Assembly (NCBI GenBank): GCA_023333565.1
Contig: JAJKFH010003354.1
Location: forward strand, 434,001-498,000
Reading direction: 5' to 3'
DNA length: 64,000 nucleotides
From: Puffinus mauretanicus
Lineage: Eukaryota > Chordata > Aves > Procellariiformes > Procellariidae
Shown: positions 24,001-36,000 of the stretch, one piece after another
Position numbering within the stretch: position 1 is the stretch's first letter
How the letters are laid out: the number at the start of each line of letters is the position of its first letter
Translations under genes and position numbers: made by a program
The notes under the pieces: model-generated
The model's input: the letters and a program-made list of their open reading frames with translations, nothing else
Databases searched by the model: none
Told to the model about the DNA's origin: nothing

Positions 24001-27000
24001 AGAGGTGGGGACTGCATCTCGTTAATATTAAGGGTACAAAAATCACAGTACATGGCTTGCAAAATGGAGGACGTTGGCTAAATTTATACATCCACCAAGA
24101 GATCCTGAGCTGTGCCCAAGACTCAATGGTGGGCAGAAGCTTAAGGCTAAATGTGCTCTTTGCACCAGTGTGATTCACTTCTTAAATTGCTCTCGGGGGC
24201 AAGGAAAGCAAAGAGAGGCTCCTGTGCTGGTCCCACCAGCAGCTTCTCCATGGTGGAGCCCATCCTCAGAGGCAGCTCTGCCTTCAAGTGGAGGCTGCTC
24301 TTTCCTAACACCTTCCCCCACCGATATTTATCTTCACATCCTGTTTTATGTTCTTGCAGGGTCTAAAAGGCTTCCCGGGTGTGAAAGGCGAAAGAGTAAG
24401 CAACAGTCATCTTATCTACACAGTGCCCGTGGAGGAAAGCACCGTTGTGGGGAGCCGTTCCCTGCAGCAGCCCTTGCTGCTGATGCCCCTGTTAAAACAG
24501 TGGGGATAATCCCAGCATCTTCTGGGGGTGGATTGGGAGGGGACCTCGATCAGGGTGTGGAAGTGTGAAGTGGCATTAGCAGCCCCCTGTAACGGCTGGG
24601 CTGAGATGAGGGTGCATGCTGTCTTTATGCGTGCCTAGTTCTTTTTGGAAGGCAATATGGGAATTTGGACAGAAAGGGATGCCTGGTGTGCTCTGGTCGA
24701 TCTCCGAATGTGTAGGGCTGGAGGAATGGGGCTGGGGAGCAGATGTCCTGCAGCATCAGCAGGACAATGACTGCCCACCAGGCAACACATACCCCTTCAT
24801 TTGTATTGGTGAGCAGGAGTCCCCTCGGTCTCCTTCTGCTACATCCCACTCGCAACCCTTGGAAAGTGTGGTACTGAGAAGAGCAGATTTTGTCCCAAAT
24901 GTCAGGGGTGTGCCATGGGACACCGGGGGAGGCATCCACATACAGCTCTGCCACTCAGAAGCAGTTCAAGTGCAGTTTTAAAGCCTGTCTCTACTCTCCT
25001 GTCCCCACCTGGTCCTTGCAGCCTCCCCCTTCTCCTGCTGTCACCACATCAGTTGTGAGCACTGGAGAAGGTTATGAGATGCCATCAGGAATGAGTCCTG
25101 CCCTTTCAGCCTCATAGCCCATGCCCATTATACAAAACTTCCAGGAGCAGCTAATATTTCATACGCTATCAGTAAAGCATGCCCGATTTGAGGTTGAAAG
25201 TTGGGAAATCCCATATTATATAGGATGCCTTCTCACCGTAGACATCGTGTAGGCACATCCCTGCAGGATGGACATGCTACATCCCGTTGGGAGGTCGAAA
25301 TCCAGCAAGAGCTCCACATCATGAATGTGCTGAGCATGGAGTCAGGCCAACCACTTCAGTCCTCTAGGTCTTTATTTTTTTGTAAATGCAATAAATTCCA
25401 GTTGTGCGCAATCTCTTGTGGTAAGCTAATCATTTTGCAGAGTGCCCAGAGGAACTGATTTCCAGCTGTGATAGATCTTTGTGGCTTGGAGTGTGAATCA
25501 ATGGACTGAGCAACACAAGACGAGTGAGTAAAAAGGGAATCACTCACTGTCTTTTTTTCTTTCCTGTGTTCAGGGTGATCGGGGACTTCTGGGACCCAAG
25601 GGAGAAAGAGTAAGGACATTCCAGATTGTGGCTTTCTGGGGCAGATGGGGTAAAAGGTTTTCAGGATTTTATAGCTACCAGTGAGCAGATGGACAGTTAT
25701 TTAAATGAGTCAGTGATCTTACAAGGTAGAGGCATAAATGGTAAAAAATGTTTATATTTTTTCAAATATCTGGGGTCTTAGTGATTTTATAGGATTCATA
25801 TCATTACCTGTGGGTGAGCGTAGCCCACCCAGCGTGGAGCGCTGAGCAAGGATCCCAGATTATGGTGTGCAAATGCCTTTCATCGAAGAGGACTTTAAAT
25901 CCTACCTTCAATCCATGGTGTTGTGTGCACTGCCATCCATGTGCATGGATCAAGATCCCATTGCCAATGAAATCTTCAGGATTTGAAGGGCCTTATGTGT
26001 GCTTCTCTGTGTCCCTGCTCAAGCATCTGGCCACCCCAAAGGTGAAGAAGTTTTTCCTTCTGTCTAATAGGAGTTTCCCTTGTTGCAACTTGTCCTTTCA
26101 CTGTGTGCCTTCAAGAAGAGCCTGGATCCATCCTCTCTACATTGTGCACCCATGTAGGGAGTGGAAGACAGCACGTAGATGCCGCCCTCCTTCTCGGGGG
26201 TTTCCACCGGTTCGATCTACTTTGCTGATGCCATCCTTGCACTGGACACACTGCTCCGGATTGAGCTTGCGTGATAGTTTTGACGGGATCCTACAAAACA
26301 ACCACCAAAAAAGTCATTTTTACAACTATTTGCTGGGGCACGAAAATGCCTCCTGTGAATTAAGGGAGGAAGAAAATTTCCACTGATTTTGGTATAACCA
26401 GCTCACCCCGAAGCATACCGCAATCTTAAAAAGCCTGAGCTGGCTCATAGCAGGTAATGCGAAAATAACTCTGTGAGCACTTCTGGAAAATGCACAGAAA
26501 ATGCTGAACTTCTGCCCAGTGTTTTGTTAACTTCCTTCCTGGCTGAAATGGCTTGTTAGAAAATGAGTTGTAGAAAACCTACATGATGATTCTGCCTTTG
26601 AGTCACGCAGTATTAAATGATTAAGGCCGATTTGTCTCTGAGGAAGCTACTTTCAAAGGGGACTCGCTCCAGAGATGAATCAATTCTTAATCTGCTTCGT
26701 GAAGAGGCCCCAAAACACTTTCCAAGCTGAAGGAACGTGTAATGCATTTTCCAAAGAATACCTTAATAAAATACAAGGTGGAGTGCGAGATAAAACGGGA
26801 TGGGGGGGGAGGGAATAATTGGCTAAGGTTTGTTCCACATGATTGCAGCTTAACTTTCTTTCTAACTCTCCCGTGATCAATATAGGATCCCAAGGCCTGT
26901 GCTATGCATTGGAATAAACTACAGGATCTTTATTCTCCCTTTTTTCCCCAAAATTGATTGAGCCCCACCCCATCCCCATTAGAGACATCCCAGAGCAGGA

Positions 27001-30000
27001 AAGCAGGAGGGTATATTAAGCCAGAATTTTATCTGGGTCCTGTGGTGATGGTGATGTTTGGATAAACTGCAAAAGATTGTCAAAGTTTGGGGAATATTGA
27101 TTGATGCGTGGTTGTTAAGACTCCAACAGTAAGGCACAGTCACCCTGAACAGGGATGTTTGCAACACTGAAGAGAGCTGGTGTGAAGGGAACCCTTTTCA
27201 AATGGGCTACAGTTGCCCATTAGAAGGTGGCTTCAGCCCTCCTCCCTCCGATCTATGGACGGCATCACCATTTTGGAGACACAATCATCGCTTTGCCAGA
27301 GCAGAGCCATTTCTTGCATGGGAATAGCCTTGCCGCAGGTTCTTCACTCTCTGAGGAGCAAAATGACCTTCCTCAGCTGCTGAGCTGACAAATAGACTTG
27401 GCACGGATGTGTCCATGGGGTTACTACATGCCTGTAGCTACTGTCTCTCTTGGGATGACAGTTTGGGAGTCTGACCCTCCAAAACTACCTCTGAGGGGTA
27501 CCCTAAGTGCCACTCCCCCTCCTCAGCTCCAACTCTGTGTCCATAAATCAGGACACCATGAGCAGACCAGTTCACCATCCTGCCTATGGCCAGCTCTCAC
27601 ATCTGGGAAGAGACGCAAACCTTGACATCCTGAGTGACATCCATTGACAAAGGAGCCAAGTCACCATGTCAGATATGAACCTGTCCCACCACGGACAGCC
27701 TCGGATCAGGAGTTGAACCTCGGGGTCGTGCCGTTCACAGCTCCATTTCCAGTCATGACATCTAGACTAGGGTAATGCCAGTGGGCCCCAGCATTTTTTG
27801 GAGCAAGGGGTCACTATCAAACCTCGCGACTTCTTGTAGTTTGCTGTGCATGTTCATCATCCAGCTTTTAGTTAAGGACAGACTAACCTTAACGATTAAT
27901 GTTGTGCTGTGGAGCATATCTGGCTCCGGCATATGGACCACAGTTTGGGAAATGCTTCTCTTCATTGCAGATGTGTGAATTACCATTTTGCCAATCATAG
28001 CAAGTACGGTTCCCTCCAGTGGGACCCATGAGTTCATGTATCACCTGGTGTCTACATCTCTCTGTGTCTCCTTTCTCTAGGGTGAGCCCTTGACTATTTT
28101 TGGACCCCAGGGCTATAAAGGCAGTAAAGGAGATCCCGTAAGTTTGATTCTTATTGACTTTTTAAGCTGTCCCTTCCCCCTTGGTGGCATCAGCACCAAG
28201 TACAGCTTGGGATAAGCACTGAGAACCAGCATTCTGGTCCTGAGCCAGTGGCTGAGAGCTGGGTCCTTCCAAGAGAGAGGCACAATCCACTAATTTCTCT
28301 CTTACCTTCAGGGTGAACAGGGCCTGCCAGGTTTTGATGGAGACAAAGGCGAGAAGGGAGAGGATGGGCCTGTAGGAGAAAAGGTATGAACCTCCCGATG
28401 CAACGGAGAGAGACAGCAAAAGGTCACTGGTTTTGTGAGGAAGGGACAGATATCTCTGCATCCTCCCTTCCCACGTGCCTGCTGGAAAACACGGTGCAAG
28501 GACAGACTCACCGAGCTCTGACCACAGAAAGGGAGAGGAGGATGCTGGGCTGGGGCTTGGGAACATGATACACATCCAGTTTACCAGGTGTCAAGTCTGT
28601 AGTTTTGGGACCATGCCTGCGGTACAGGATCACTCTGGGAACAGTGACCATTCAATTGCTGCTGCACTGTAAGAGTCTCGCATCTCCCTCTCCCTCCAAG
28701 AGCTGGCCGTGCTACTTCAAACCCTGCAGCTCTTGTGACATGTTTGGTAAGGCTTGGTTGGTTCCTCTGTTCCTGTTCTTCACACAGGGCTGTCCCCTGG
28801 GTGGTGGCAGAGCGAGTCGCCTGCTCCTCCGTCTGCCTTTGCTCTTTGAGAGCACCCTGTGGAGGTCTCAGGTCTCGGGTCTCAACCCATCACCACTTCA
28901 CTGGGAGGAATCACGTAACTCTCCCACTCTCAGGATGAGTCACAGATTAAATCTCCATGTATTAATCATCCCTATTTTCATATTACGTTAATGTTTTTTG
29001 CTCCAGAAGTCTGACCCAGGACGGAGACTCTGCTGAATAAATATAAGTATCTACAACGGCAGCATCCCTATCTGAGCTAGATATCCAGCTCCTGTTATTT
29101 CCCATGGGGACCTATATAATCAGTGTAGCTCAGGGTGGGAATTGCCTGACCCAGTGGGGACATCTCCCTTGTGAAGGGGGAAGTCTTGTCCTTACCACGA
29201 CTGATTGCACTGATTAGGTCCCCAGTGACTGCAAAGGAAACCCATGGAGAAGCTCCCATGGGTGGTACCTGTTTATCTGGTTTTTTAAGTCAGATGAAAA
29301 CCCATACATGATATCTGTCAGATTGCTTCCTAATAAAAAAATAATAGGTAAGCATCTCCTAAAGCAAGAACACCTCTTGGCCAAATATCTGAGTGCCTTT
29401 GAATGGAGCCCCAAAGTAGTATCTCCACCACCAGTAAGTCCAGCAGGGTCTTGTACTTGAGTGTTTGCAAGGAGGCAGCTCATCCAGAGGCTCTGAGACC
29501 CTTTTCTGCTTGTTTTCCTTCAATCCCCATCACTGGGCACCAACACTCTTATAGAACAGTTTGCTGAGGTTTCTGCTGAGCTGTTCTGCAGCTGGTGGCT
29601 TTCTTCCCAAGCACTGGCTGCCATACAGACCTCTGGGGTCCCTGGGGCTGAAGTCTGCTATAGAAATGGTGGGTTTTGTCATCCTCTCTGCCATCTCCAT
29701 GGGTTCCTCTACTGGTCTCTCTCTGGGGGGGGGGGGCGGTCACTTCAAGAGCAGTAGCTACTTAAAATGTATTTGACGGGGATTTTAAAATTTTAGGGAG
29801 TCAAAGGTGAAGCTGGCTCCAAGGGAGTGATGGGGCTTTTCGGAACAAGAGGACCAGTGGGGCAGAAGGTGAGTACAGTGAGCACCTATGTTAAGGCATC
29901 CTCTTCAAGAACTGATGTGTAAAATCCCTTCACAGTTTTCTCACAGAATATAATTCTGCGTCCCTTCTCCAAAATTGCTGATTGAAATGTTATGGGGCTA

Positions 30001-33000
30001 CCAGAGAGCAGAAGCAGCTGCACTTTTCCACAAGAGCCCTAAAGGTTTCTCCCATTTTATAAAGCAGCAGAGTTCCCTGGCATCTTTCCGGGGCTAAAAT
30101 AGTCAATAATGACTCACTGAAATGTCAGTATTTTGGCGTGAGGTGTGAACTGCTCTCTAAACTCCGGTTATAGTCAATGGAGATGTAGGGCTCCATTCAG
30201 TTGCCCAGCTGAGATGTTTGGGGTGTCCTACCTGCCCCCTCCAGCTGCTGCTGCAGAGCGGTCCCCAAAGGTCCCTTTGCCTCCTTTTCCACAGCTGTAG
30301 GTATCTCCTACAGCAATCCCCATTTCCAGATGAAATGCAGCTCTTCCCCATGGTAACTCGTCACCGCTTTCCTTGCAGGGGGAGCCGGGAGAACCAGGCT
30401 TGCCAGGCTCTGCCGTGAGTTGGAGCATGTTTCTCTGCTTGGGCGCGGGGCTGGGCTTGCACTGCTGGTCCTCTCCCCACAGCCACGTGTGTGGGTTGCG
30501 GGGTGGGATGAAGCGATGCTGGCTCGGTGCTGCTCCACAAAGCCAGGCGTGGGCAGGGGGTACCACAGCCAGAGGTATGTTTTAATGAGATGTTGCATTT
30601 TGCATTAAGGAGCACATGAAATATGCATTAATTTATTATTTTTTAAAGCCTTTAGTGTATTAGGGGGCATTGCCAGACATGAACAGATGATGTTTCATGT
30701 TCAAATGGCTTAAGAATTGTGAGTATAGGTTGTATATCGCATGAGAAATGTATATAACCTTAAGAGACTGGACTACAAGTGACTATTCTCAGCACTCTGT
30801 GGGTGCATGTTGCTGGCCAGAAGGAAAACAGTTATGCTGGAGGACCTGGATAATCTGAGTTCACCTTGTTTTGGGGAGAAAAAAAAAAAAAAAGAAAAGC
30901 AATTTTGGTTTGCAGAAGTGTTTACATGCCTTTGAACTTTCACCTGGAAGAAACCCCAAGTGAAAAAATGGTCTCCAAGGTTGTCCAAAGTGAAGAAAGT
31001 CCCCACTGATTTCGTTTCATCTGGGAAAGGAAGGAATAGGAAGGGAGGGAACACCAAAAGGTGACTGGGACTTTTTCTCAGGTCGTGGAAATACAAGCAT
31101 GCTCGGTTGTTTTATTGCAATAGAAATAGCTGTATTTTCTTAACCTGTTCCCCAATTATGCCTCTTTGTGTGTGAGTGGGCAATTCTCAGCAACTATCTG
31201 TTGCTGTGAAGGCTCCACAGCCGTTCAGCGCTGCCCACTGATTACTGGTCACGGCGTGTAACTATTTACAAGCCCATAATCCAGACTGGTAATTGCTCAC
31301 TGAGAAAAAGGCCCTCGTGCAATTAAGTATTTCAACCCCTGCCGAATTGTAAACAACCTTCTGACCACTTTGCCAAAGCGATGAGGCTGTAACGTGTTGT
31401 AAGACCTCAGCGTCTGGGATCACCGCACGTAGGCATTGGATCGAGTGCAATTTTGAAATTGCTTTGTACTGAACACCTGAATCCATAGGTGACAACCAGC
31501 AGTAGTGCAGGAGCAGAGCGAAGACGTTTGTTGAGGCTGCTGAGTGCAAAGGAAGCACAGCTGGACTCCACCATCCTGGCCAGCAACCACCCAGTCATGG
31601 CTGGATGATGTGCTGTTTTCTACTGGCACCCACGTGGATCGGCCCATAATACAGTTAACTACCAGAAAGTGGTGTCCTGTCAATTAATATTTGAGGAAAG
31701 CTAAGTAATCTTTCTTTTGGAAATATTTAGGGATTCTGCTGGTGCAGGTTATTGCTATCTGTGCTGTGCTTGGAGCTAGGCTGAGATAATAGAGCTTGGT
31801 TTTGGTCCTTCATTAAATTTCTAAAATTGCAAAAGTCAGATCAGAGCTGCGGCCGTGTTGGAAGAGCCATGATATACGACATCCTGAATGAAATTCATCT
31901 GACCTCAGGTTAGATGTCTGCCATGTTCAGTTCCCACATCCGAGCGAGCCATGCGTAGACTGGTTTTATTGGCAGCTTTAGGGTACTCTTAGAGCATGAT
32001 TCACATCATCTATTTCAGGCACCTGTGCTAGGATGCGACATCCTGATGTGACTTGTTCTTCACAAACCCAGGTCTCACTTTATCTTCTAAGTGCTCACAG
32101 ATACTTTGATTATTTTTTTCCCCAAGTTATTCTGGAGAGGTAGGCTAGGCTGTCTCATGTATCATTCCCCAAGTCCCCTTCTCCCCTTTTCTTGAAGACA
32201 GACACTACTTGGTCCAGTCTACCTGTACCCAATCTGTCGTATGCAAAGTCTTAAAGGTAATGGCTAGCAGTTCTCATTTTCCTTCAGCTCCCTCTAATTC
32301 CATCTTTCATATCCACAAATTATCATAGAATCATAGAATAGTTTGGGTTGGAAGGGACCTTTAAAGGTCATCTAGTCCAACCCCCCTGCCGTGGGCAGGG
32401 CCATCTTCAACTAGATCAGGTTGCTCAGAGCCCCATCCAACCTGATCTGAATGTTCCCAGGGATGGGACATCTACCACCTCTCTGGCCAACTTGTGCCAG
32501 GGTTTCACCACCCTCACTGTAAAAAATTTCTTCCTTATATCTAGTCTGAATCTCCCCTCTTTTAGTTTCAAACCATTCCCCCCTGTCCTATCGCAACAGG
32601 TCCTGCTAAAAGGTCTGTCCCCATCTTTCTTATAAGCCCCTTTAAGTACTGAAAGGCCACAATAAGGTCTCCCCGGAGCCTTCTCTTCTCCAGGCTGCAC
32701 AACCCCAACTCTCAGCCTTTCCTCACAGCAGAGCTGTTCCATCCCCCTGATCATCTTCGTGGCCTCCTCTGGACCCGCTCCCACAGGTCCATGTCTGTCC
32801 TGTGCTGAGGACCCCAGAGCTGGACGCAGCACTGCAGGGGGGGTCTCACCAGAGCAGAGCAGAGGGGCAGATTTTGATCAAATTGCCACCAACTCATTGC
32901 AAAAATTTTCTGTCGTGCTGAATTCACTCTGAGTAATTTAACCAGCTTGTAAAAAGTCTCATCCATTTACTGTTTTGATTTGGTGATCTGTAGGAGTTCC

Positions 33001-36000
33001 CAACCAAGTGACAGCATTTGTGTCTTCTCCCTGTAATCATTACCCAGAGAACTTAAATAGATCTAGTTGACTTTACAACTGGACCTCAAGGCAAGTGAGT
33101 GCATTCTTGATATTCAAGTCACCTCCTCCTCCTTTTTCCTCTCTTCTAAAAGCAAGCACTGCGCTCTTTTACATTGATATTTCTACCAAGCTTCACCCTT
33201 TTATGTTAACATTGCAGTCTGCGTTATGCCTTTGACACTGTCTCCCACGGCATTCTCCTAGAGAAGCTGGCGGCTCACGGCCTAGACAGGTCCACTCTTC
33301 GCTGGGTAAAAAACTGGCTGGAGGCCGAGCCCAGAGAGTTGTGGTCAACGGAGTTAAATCCAGTTGGCGGCCGGTCACGAGCGGTGTTCCCCAGGGCTCA
33401 GCACTGCGGCCGGTCCTGTTCAATATCTTTATCGATGATCTGGACGAGGGGATCGAGTGCTCCCTCAGTAAGTTTGCAGATGACACCAAGCTGGGCGGGA
33501 GTGTTGATCTGCTGGAGGGTGGGAGGGCTCTGCAGAGGGACCTGGACAGGCTGGATCGATGGGCCGAGGCCAACTGTATGAGGTTCAACAAGGCCAAGTG
33601 CCGGGTCCTGCACTTCAGCCACAACAACCCCAGGCAACGCTACAGGCTTGGGGAAGAGTGGCTGGAAAGTGCCCGGAGGAAAAGGACCTGGGGGTGCTGG
33701 TTGACAGCCGGCTGAACATGAGCCAGCAGTGTGCCCAGGTGGCCAAGAAGGCCAGCGGCATCCTGGCCTGTATCAGAACTGGTGTGGCCAGCAGGAGCAG
33801 GGAGGTGATCGTGCCCCTGTACTCGGCACTGGTGAGGCCGCACCTCGAATCCTGTGTTCAGTTCTGGGCCCCTCACCACAAGAAGGACATGGAGGTGCTG
33901 GAGCGTGTCCAGAGGAGGGCAACGAAGCTGGTGAGGGGCCTGGAGCACAAGTCTGATGGGAAGCGGCTGAGGGAACTGGGGTTGTTTAGCCTGGAGAAGA
34001 GGAGGCTGAGGGGAGACCTCATCGCGCTCTACAACTCCCTGAAAGGAGGTTGTAGCGAGGTGGGGGTTGGTCTCTTCTCCCAAGTAACTAGCGATAGGAC
34101 GAGAGGAAATGGCCTCAAGTTGCGCCAAGGGAGGTTTAGACTGGACATTAGGAGAAATTTCTTTCCTGAAAGAGTGGTCAGGCCTTGGAACAGGCTGCCC
34201 AGGGAAGTGGTGGAGTCACCATCCCTGGAGGTATTTAAAAGATGTGTAGATGAGGTGCTTAGGGACATGGTGTAGTGGGCATGGTGGTGTTGGGTTGACA
34301 GTTGGACTCGATGATCTTAGAGGTCTTTTCCAACCTTAATGATTCTATGATTCTATGATTCTATGCCTATTAAGTTGTAATCTTGATCATGTATTAAGGC
34401 TTCCAGCTCCTCTTCTTTATTTCCCATGCTTTGTACATTAATATACTGGCAGATAAACCCATTATTCTCCCTAAAGCTCTATTATGAATACCCCTTTCTC
34501 CCTCTCTTGCCATTACTCCCTATTTTGGGTTTCCAGGGTCTACAGTTACCAGTGTGCCTTGGCCCTCTCCATCCTGGTTTGCAGTCCTCCTCACCAGGTG
34601 TACAAGTTGGAGCTCAGAGGTGTTCTTCACCTCCTCTTGTGAGCTTGGCTCTATAGTTGGCCGACAGCTCGTGGATCCTTGCCCTATAACTGAGGAAGCC
34701 AGGGTCTGTGTGGTAACACCATCCGCACAGCCGTGTACTTATTCCCAGGGTGTCCTGCTTCAACTTGCCTGGAGGGTGGGAGACCCATAAGATCACTGGA
34801 CCTTCTGCATTTGCTCTCAGAACCATTTCTGATGTGCTTCATTCCTCAATGCTTGCCAGAGGACATCTGCCAAAGCCTGCGTTGGAGCAGAGCTACCAGC
34901 ATGTGAGTGAGAAGAAGGATGGGAGTAATCCAGGATTTTTTGGTCTACGCTGATCATTGAGAGTGGTGGAGCACAAGACGTGAAAGCAAGGCCATACACC
35001 TGAAGACAAAGCAAGAAGCGAGAGCAAGTCAGGGGATTCTGCTTAACACTGGGACAATCAGATGCTAAATATGGCCAGTCCAGGGAGGCTGGAGGACACT
35101 CTTTTGCCACCATTACACAGCACAGTGCTATGGTCAAAACCAGAGAGCACTCTGCAGGGTCTGAAAACTAAGTGGTAATCAGGGCCCTATAACCCAGAGT
35201 ATGGTAGGCATGGGCATGGTTATAAGCAGGAATTTGACTTTACCATAGATATTAAGAGCATAAGATAAGAGTGGTGGGTAGACAACTCTGAAGAGGTACC
35301 GACAAGAGAGCCCTACCTCGCTCCGACAGCTGCATGGAGACTTAGGTGAACCCATATGGCATCCCAGTTCTCCTGCCTGCTGAGCAGTGGGACTTTCCAA
35401 GCCAGAGGAGAGGAATGGTGGGGTGTGAGGATCTGCCCTGGGCTTGACAAGGGGTGCCCCTGGCCACTCAGAGCGGAAAAAGCCATCTCCTAAGAAGTTC
35501 TTGCCTTCGGAGGGTGTCTTGATGTGTCCTGAGCACTTCTGATGCGTCCAGGCTGGTCAAGGGAAGTTAGTCAGCCAGATCTGGCCACAGATGGAAATCT
35601 CTGCCCAGGATACCTTGGAGGCTTTGCAGCAGGCTATCAGGCTGACCCATCTCTGAGATGTAGTTCCCGGAACAAATGCTCATTATGGCTGTGAGGACAA
35701 GTGGCAGCTCCCACATCAAGAAAGGATTTTTTGGGGAGGGTGCTCAGGACTGCAGCAGGTAATTGTCGGCAGGAAAGTCTAGACAAAAGACACAGCAGGG
35801 AAGGGATATAAACACAGATGAAACTCTGAGGTTGAGACTCCCAGCTACTTCATATGCATCATCCCGTCAAGTATCGAGCACCGAAGGCCAGGAGGTGGGA
35901 AACCTTTTGACAGAGGTTGCAGCCTACACCATGGTTTGGAAATGCATTAGACCTTTGATGTGTGTCTTCAAACAGATTGATCCTTTTGGGGCATGCCGTT

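Larger units (their letters stand above)
32030..34480 (-). repeat. Older interspersed repeat split by two CR1 insertions
   Basis: The sequence before 32325, between 32870 and 33221, and after 34364 reads like one older LINE-like repeat in minus orientation (for example gacttgttcttcacaaaccc, then tattctggagagg, then cttgaagacagacactac). I recognise the pattern only loosely and cannot name the family. Confidence 0.3.

Noticed and set aside
33341..34275. Open frames as host genes
   Set aside because: They are CR1 reverse-transcriptase pieces in different frames, part of a dead element.
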